DNA from: Symbiodinium natans
Lineage: Eukaryota; Sar; Dinophyceae; Suessiales; Symbiodiniaceae
DNA: 64,000 nucleotides
Assembly (NCBI GenBank): GCA_905221605.1
Contig: CAJNDS010002412.1
Span: 1,567,386 to 1,631,385 of the forward strand
Direction: 5' to 3'
Shown here in pieces: positions 62,636-64,000 of this stretch. Position 1 is the stretch's first letter; every line of letters starts with the position of its first letter. Below the pieces are notes generated by a model, which ran no database searches, was not told the DNA's origin, and was given only the letters and a program-made list of their open reading frames with translations. The position numbers and the translations under genes are program-made.

Positions 62636-64000
62636 GGTTTAATCGCTGACACTCGGATAAGCCAGGCGAGGTACACTGCGAAAGGTGGAGAGGTCCCTAC
62701 TGTGGTACTCGGTGGAGCCTAGAAAACCTGCACCTCAAACGGGGTAAACTGAAGCTTGTTTTTCTATGGGTTGTTTGTTTCAAACCCTCCAAACCCTAAA
62801 CGCCCTAAACCCTAAACCCTAAACCCTAAACCTTAAACCTTAAGCCCTAAACCCTAAACCCCAAACCCTAAATCCCTACAGCCCCGAAACCCCCAACAGT
62901 TTGCCGCGGAAGCAAAGTCTTTGCGCCCCGCGGGCCGGCTGATCTACTCTCCTCAGGAGGCAAGAAGGGTTCACCCCCTTGGAGGTTTAGGGCTTAGGGT
63001 GCAGGGTTCAGGGTTGCGACTCTCGCAATCGGTCCACTTCACACATCAGCTCTTCTCCGTGGCCCCGTCTTCACTCTTCAAACAAACCTCACAATATGGG
63101 GGGGGGGGGGGGGCCCCTGATTGGGGTCCCAAGGTTATGGGTTTAGGGGCTTGAGTTGGGCAGGGTTTGGGGGTTTCCGAAATCGGGGTACCTTATTGGG
63201 GTCCCTATGAAAAGGGAATCCTGCTATTTGGATCCATATTCGGGGACCGCTATGTTCGTCAACCCCCATCTTGACAAACGTACCTTGCAAGGATAACTGG
63301 CGTGCCACCTTCTACTCTCCGAAATCCGAGCCACTATCCCATCCCAGGGCATGGGACTGAGCATTTCGTGAAACTACTTTGGGTTGGTTCACGCAGCCTT
63401 GCTAACCCTCGGAGCTTAGGGCACTGGGATGCAGAATGACAACAGTAACTACGCAGAAGATGGAAGAATCCTGAACACGCAGCCCAACTGTTGGGGGTTC
63501 GAAAGCTACTGCAGCAGGCTAGCCGGACAAGGCGAGTTCATGCGAAGTCTTGGGACGTGAGGCTTCCGATGCCGATCTGACCATCAACATGCATGTGCTG
63601 GAGCTTGGAATCATGACCTCATGAACCCCGACTAAGCGACCTGCAAAGAATAGGCGAAGCCACTTGCCGCCGCTAAGTGGTGGCGCCACCCTCTGAGCCT
63701 TCAAAGCTTTCTTGGGCCAAGCATCGGCTTGCTCCTGCTGCTGCTTCAGGGCGGCAAGGATGCGGAACTCCTCCTTGACCTGGAAACTGGCGCTTTACGA
63801 ACCCTACTAAACCCTAAACCCTAAACCCTAAACCCTAAAGAAGTCGAGTTACAGAATGCGCAGATCTTCGCCACTCCAGTGGAGCCAGCCCCACTTCGAC
63901 TCCATAAGTGACAAGCCCTGTGTTCTGGACCGTTTATGTCGGGTTCTTCACCCGAAACGAAGCCCCCAAAAATCCACAAGATTGAGCCCTAAACCCTAAC

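Larger units (their letters stand above)
60960..64000. other. Right-hand spacer, no recognised gene
   Basis: Contains the family-2 element 61266-61380, family-1 remnants at about 61915-62055, the 290-bp TTTAGGG array, a G run (63099-63112) and a family-8 copy. The island at about 63690-63785 (plus SIGLLLLLLQGGKDAELLLD; minus QVKEEFRILAALKQQQEQAD) is more protein-like on the minus strand and could be an exon entering from the right. Confidence 0.4.

Noticed and set aside
1-64000. CRISPR arrays, bacterial operons, rRNA or viral genes
   Set aside because: Looked for; the regular repeats are telomere heptamers or microsatellites, and no ribosome-binding-site-led gene clusters or viral families were recognised.

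Overview
The window is eukaryotic nuclear DNA, most likely from a dinoflagellate or close alveolate relative. Five things point that way: (1) more than a hundred visible blocks of the heptamer TTTAGGG/CCCTAAA in both orientations, in introns and spacers; (2) genes broken into exons of about 35-220 bp; (3) introns bounded by GT, GC or GA donors and AG acceptors that can be reconstructed from duplicated target sites; (4) many short foldback introner-like elements with terminal inverted repeats, in at least six families; (5) a sequence resembling the 3' part of the dinoflagellate spliced leader 61 nt upstream of a start codon, with a weaker one at a second gene. A species cannot be named. There are no bacterial operons, CRISPR arrays or rRNA genes.

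Layout. All genes I can identify are read on the minus strand, right to left. At 0.7-4.5 kb are exons of a patatin-type (SDP1/TGL-like) lipase, including the GVSGG nucleophile exon. At 5.34-13.76 kb is a complete secreted protein with three GH16 (beta-glucanase fold) domains, only the middle one keeping the ExDxE catalytic motif. At 14.6, 17.5 and 20.1 kb are exons matching the upstream half of a patatin lipase, including the SGGG oxyanion-hole exon. The simplest reading is one lipase gene with the whole GH16 gene nested in the intron between its oxyanion and nucleophile exons. Two incomplete lipases is the alternative. Membrane-protein exons at 22.0-23.0 kb may be its N-terminus.

The stretch 23-41 kb is mostly heptamer arrays, microsatellites, introner copies, a TIR element carrying 90-bp hairpin repeats (28.58-29.22 kb), an AT-rich island (36.79-37.07 kb) and scattered unrecognised exon-like islands. 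At 42.9-46.8 kb is an 11-exon gene for the NatC auxiliary subunit NAA35/Mak10. At 50.5 kb is a near-perfect 126-bp palindrome. At 52.1-58.1 kb is a chain of unrecognised minus-strand exons ending in a stop. At 58.93-60.65 kb is a secreted protein resembling the algal iron-assimilation protein FEA1; all four of its introns are introners, and removing them gives an exact 425-codon reading frame.

The main story is intron biology. In the cases I could work out, each element carries the AG acceptor (CCAAG or CTAG) and the donor is the first bases of the duplicated target. Homologous GH16 domains differ in which sites carry an introner. Introners are nested in introners, and heptamer arrays sit inside introners. 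One heptamer insertion has an 18-bp direct repeat on each side. Exon ends given with 'about' are approximate; the genes are joined by translation and family knowledge, not by transcripts.
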